Source: Seonamhaeicola sediminis (GTDB lineage Bacteria > Bacteroidota > Bacteroidia > Flavobacteriales > Flavobacteriaceae). From it: 64,000 nucleotides of DNA. The position numbers and the translations under genes were made by a program. Shown one piece after another: positions 62,953 through 64,000 of this stretch (positions are counted from its first letter, which is position 1; every line of letters starts with the position of its first letter). Under the pieces are notes generated by a model. It saw only the letters and a list, made by a program, of their open reading frames with translations, was not told the origin of the DNA and searched no databases. The DNA lies in the NCBI RefSeq assembly GCF_004358095.2, contig NZ_SMZJ02000001.1:186001-250000 (forward strand), written 5' to 3'.

Positions 62953-64000
62953 ATTTCATCAGTTTAATAGGCCCCGCAAGACCTACCGATGTTAAAGGCT
63001 CATCTTTATATCTAAATGTCCATCTATTAATAGCTGGAATATTTAAAGATAGGCAATAATTTGCCAAAACTGTAGTATAGTGAATTTCAATAGCATTTTC
63101 GCCTTCTTCTAAAACATCAGATATAGGATATATTGCTCTCCCATACCAACGTTTACCAATTTTTTTTCCGTTTATATATAGTTCTGTAATCCCTTCATTC
63201 ACATTACCTAAATCCAAATGCGTAATCGCATCTTCAACAGTAATTTTGGTTTTATAAATTAGAGTTCCTGCAAACGTATTTTGTGTTTTATCTTTTGATG
63301 CACCAAAATCGTGTAAAGCAGTCATATTCCATGTAAAACTTTCACCATCTACCCTTTTCCCTTCTACCGTCCAATTTGTATGTATTTCTTTTGAAAACAC
63401 CAATTTACTTTTAGTATCCTCAGATTTTATCTTTGGTCGTTCATCTTCAAATACTAACAGTAAAGATTGAAGTGGCTCTAAATTGATGTCTAATTCATTT
63501 GAAGCTTTTTCAAAAAAATAAGGCTTGCGTTCACCTGTTTCAGGATTCCAGAGGTATGGATATTTATTTTGAAATGGAAATTTCGCTGTAAAATTTGAAA
63601 TCTCGTAACGATTAACATTCGTGAAGAAATAAATGATTTCTTTTGAAGTTTTTTGATGGATTTGAAATACATTCTTACTGGGGCTACTAATTTCAACATC
63701 AGGTGAAAGTTCAGATTTATTTAAAATTTTCTTTGTCCATGAGAATAGTTCCTCAATAGAATTTGGTGGGTTCACATCAATTATTGATGTTGCATAATTA
63801 CTTTGAATATCAGTCATAATATCTGAAACAACTGCATCATTAGCCTGATAATTACTATATCCTAAAGACTTATCTGGTAAACCATCTATAACTACAATTT
63901 TACCACCAGAAACTACAAAATCTTTCAATGTTTTGGCTACTTTAACATCTACTGATTCTAAATTGGCTAATACCAGCAATTTAAAGTTCATTTCGCCATA
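62945..64000 (-). CDS. C-terminal part of a GH106 alpha-L-rhamnosidase (continues past right edge)
   Basis: About 351 residues visible without a true start; the frame stays open to the window edge (YGEMNFKLLVLANLES). Visible parts: the Rossmann-like end of the catalytic barrel (FVVSGGKIVVIDGLP), the FTNVNRYEISNFTA strand and the diagnostic YLWNPETGERKPYF, then a jelly-roll domain with HLDLGNVNEGITELYINGK and GKRWYGRAIYPISDVLEEGE. These match GH106 alpha-L-rhamnosidases. Overlaps the lyase start by eight bases, so the two are translationally coupled. It would remove rhamnose from oligosaccharides. Confidence 0.85.
   Translation of the reverse strand, partial: YGEMNFKLLVLANLESVDVKVAKTLKDFVVSGGKIVVIDGLPDKSLGYSNYQANDAVVSDIMTDIQSNYATSIIDVNPPNSIEELFSWTKKILNKSELSPDVEISSPSKNVFQIHQKTSKEIIYFFTNVNRYEISNFTAKFPFQNKYPYLWNPETGERKPYFFEKASNELDINLEPLQSLLLVFEDERPKIKSEDTKSKLVFSKEIHTNWTVEGKRVDGESFTWNMTALHDFGASKDKTQNTFAGTLIYKTKITVEDAITHLDLGNVNEGITELYINGKKIGKRWYGRAIYPISDVLEEGENAIEIHYTTVLANYCLSLNIPAINRWTFRYKDEPLTSVGLAGPIKLMKYE

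Noticed and set aside
1-64000. tRNA, rRNA, CRISPR arrays, transposases or prophage genes
   Set aside because: No tRNA-like arms, repeat-spacer pattern, transposase or phage protein motif was recognised; the only mobile-like structure is the 186-bp foldback element.

Overview
The window is about one third G+C, uses short intergenic gaps, and carries the -7 promoter motif TAnnTTTG in front of many genes. Together with the gene families present (RsfS-FtsH-LUD-CdsA order, GSCFA, DUF4136, TPR histidine kinases, GntR and LacI sugar regulators, GH106) this points to a marine member of the Bacteroidota, family Flavobacteriaceae. No rRNA, tRNA, CRISPR array, phage or transposase gene was seen.

Positions 1-44000 are mostly chromosomal housekeeping. 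In order: a SulP transporter cut by the left edge; NUDIX, pyrE, an SRPBCC protein and birA; the rsfS-ftsH pair; an LUD protein with cdsA, psd and an acyl-CoA-binding protein; lipB and a 51-residue YqaE/Pmp3 protein; lysS; an operon of acd-like, glucosaminidase-LysM and hemL; aromatic amino acid hydroxylase; a two-component system with a TPR kinase; a PQQ-type propeller; GSCFA; alaS; an M23 peptidase with a MerR regulator; LemA with two TPM proteins; a TlpA-like thioredoxin with a lone DsbD-alpha protein; the GTPases der and era; and an FKBP lipoprotein. Two broken genes lie between these: a staphylococcal-nuclease-like relic (18442-18695) and a probable STAS/SpoIIAA-like relic (1484-1669).

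From about 42800 to the right edge the window becomes a carbohydrate locus. A kdgK-kdgA pair (2-keto-3-deoxygluconate to pyruvate and glyceraldehyde-3-phosphate) faces a divergent LacI regulator across a complex operator region that includes a 30-bp perfect palindrome. A 186-bp nested-hairpin repeat separates it from lutABC (lactate to pyruvate) and an esterase. On the opposite strand follow aldA, a two-domain class II aldolase, an FGGY kinase, rhamnose isomerase and a fused aldolase-dehydrogenase (RhaEW type), with a GntR regulator divergent from them. Last come a lipoprotein lactonase, a heparinase-II/III-like lyase and the C-terminal part of a GH106 alpha-L-rhamnosidase that continues past the right edge.

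Read together, the right third looks like a locus for a polysaccharide made of rhamnose and uronic acid (ulvan or a rhamnogalacturonan-like polymer). The lyase and rhamnosidase would release the sugars. The rha genes would split rhamnose into DHAP and L-lactaldehyde or lactate, lutABC would take lactate to pyruvate, and kdgK/kdgA would take the uronate-derived KDG to pyruvate and GAP. This substrate assignment is inference from gene families and context.
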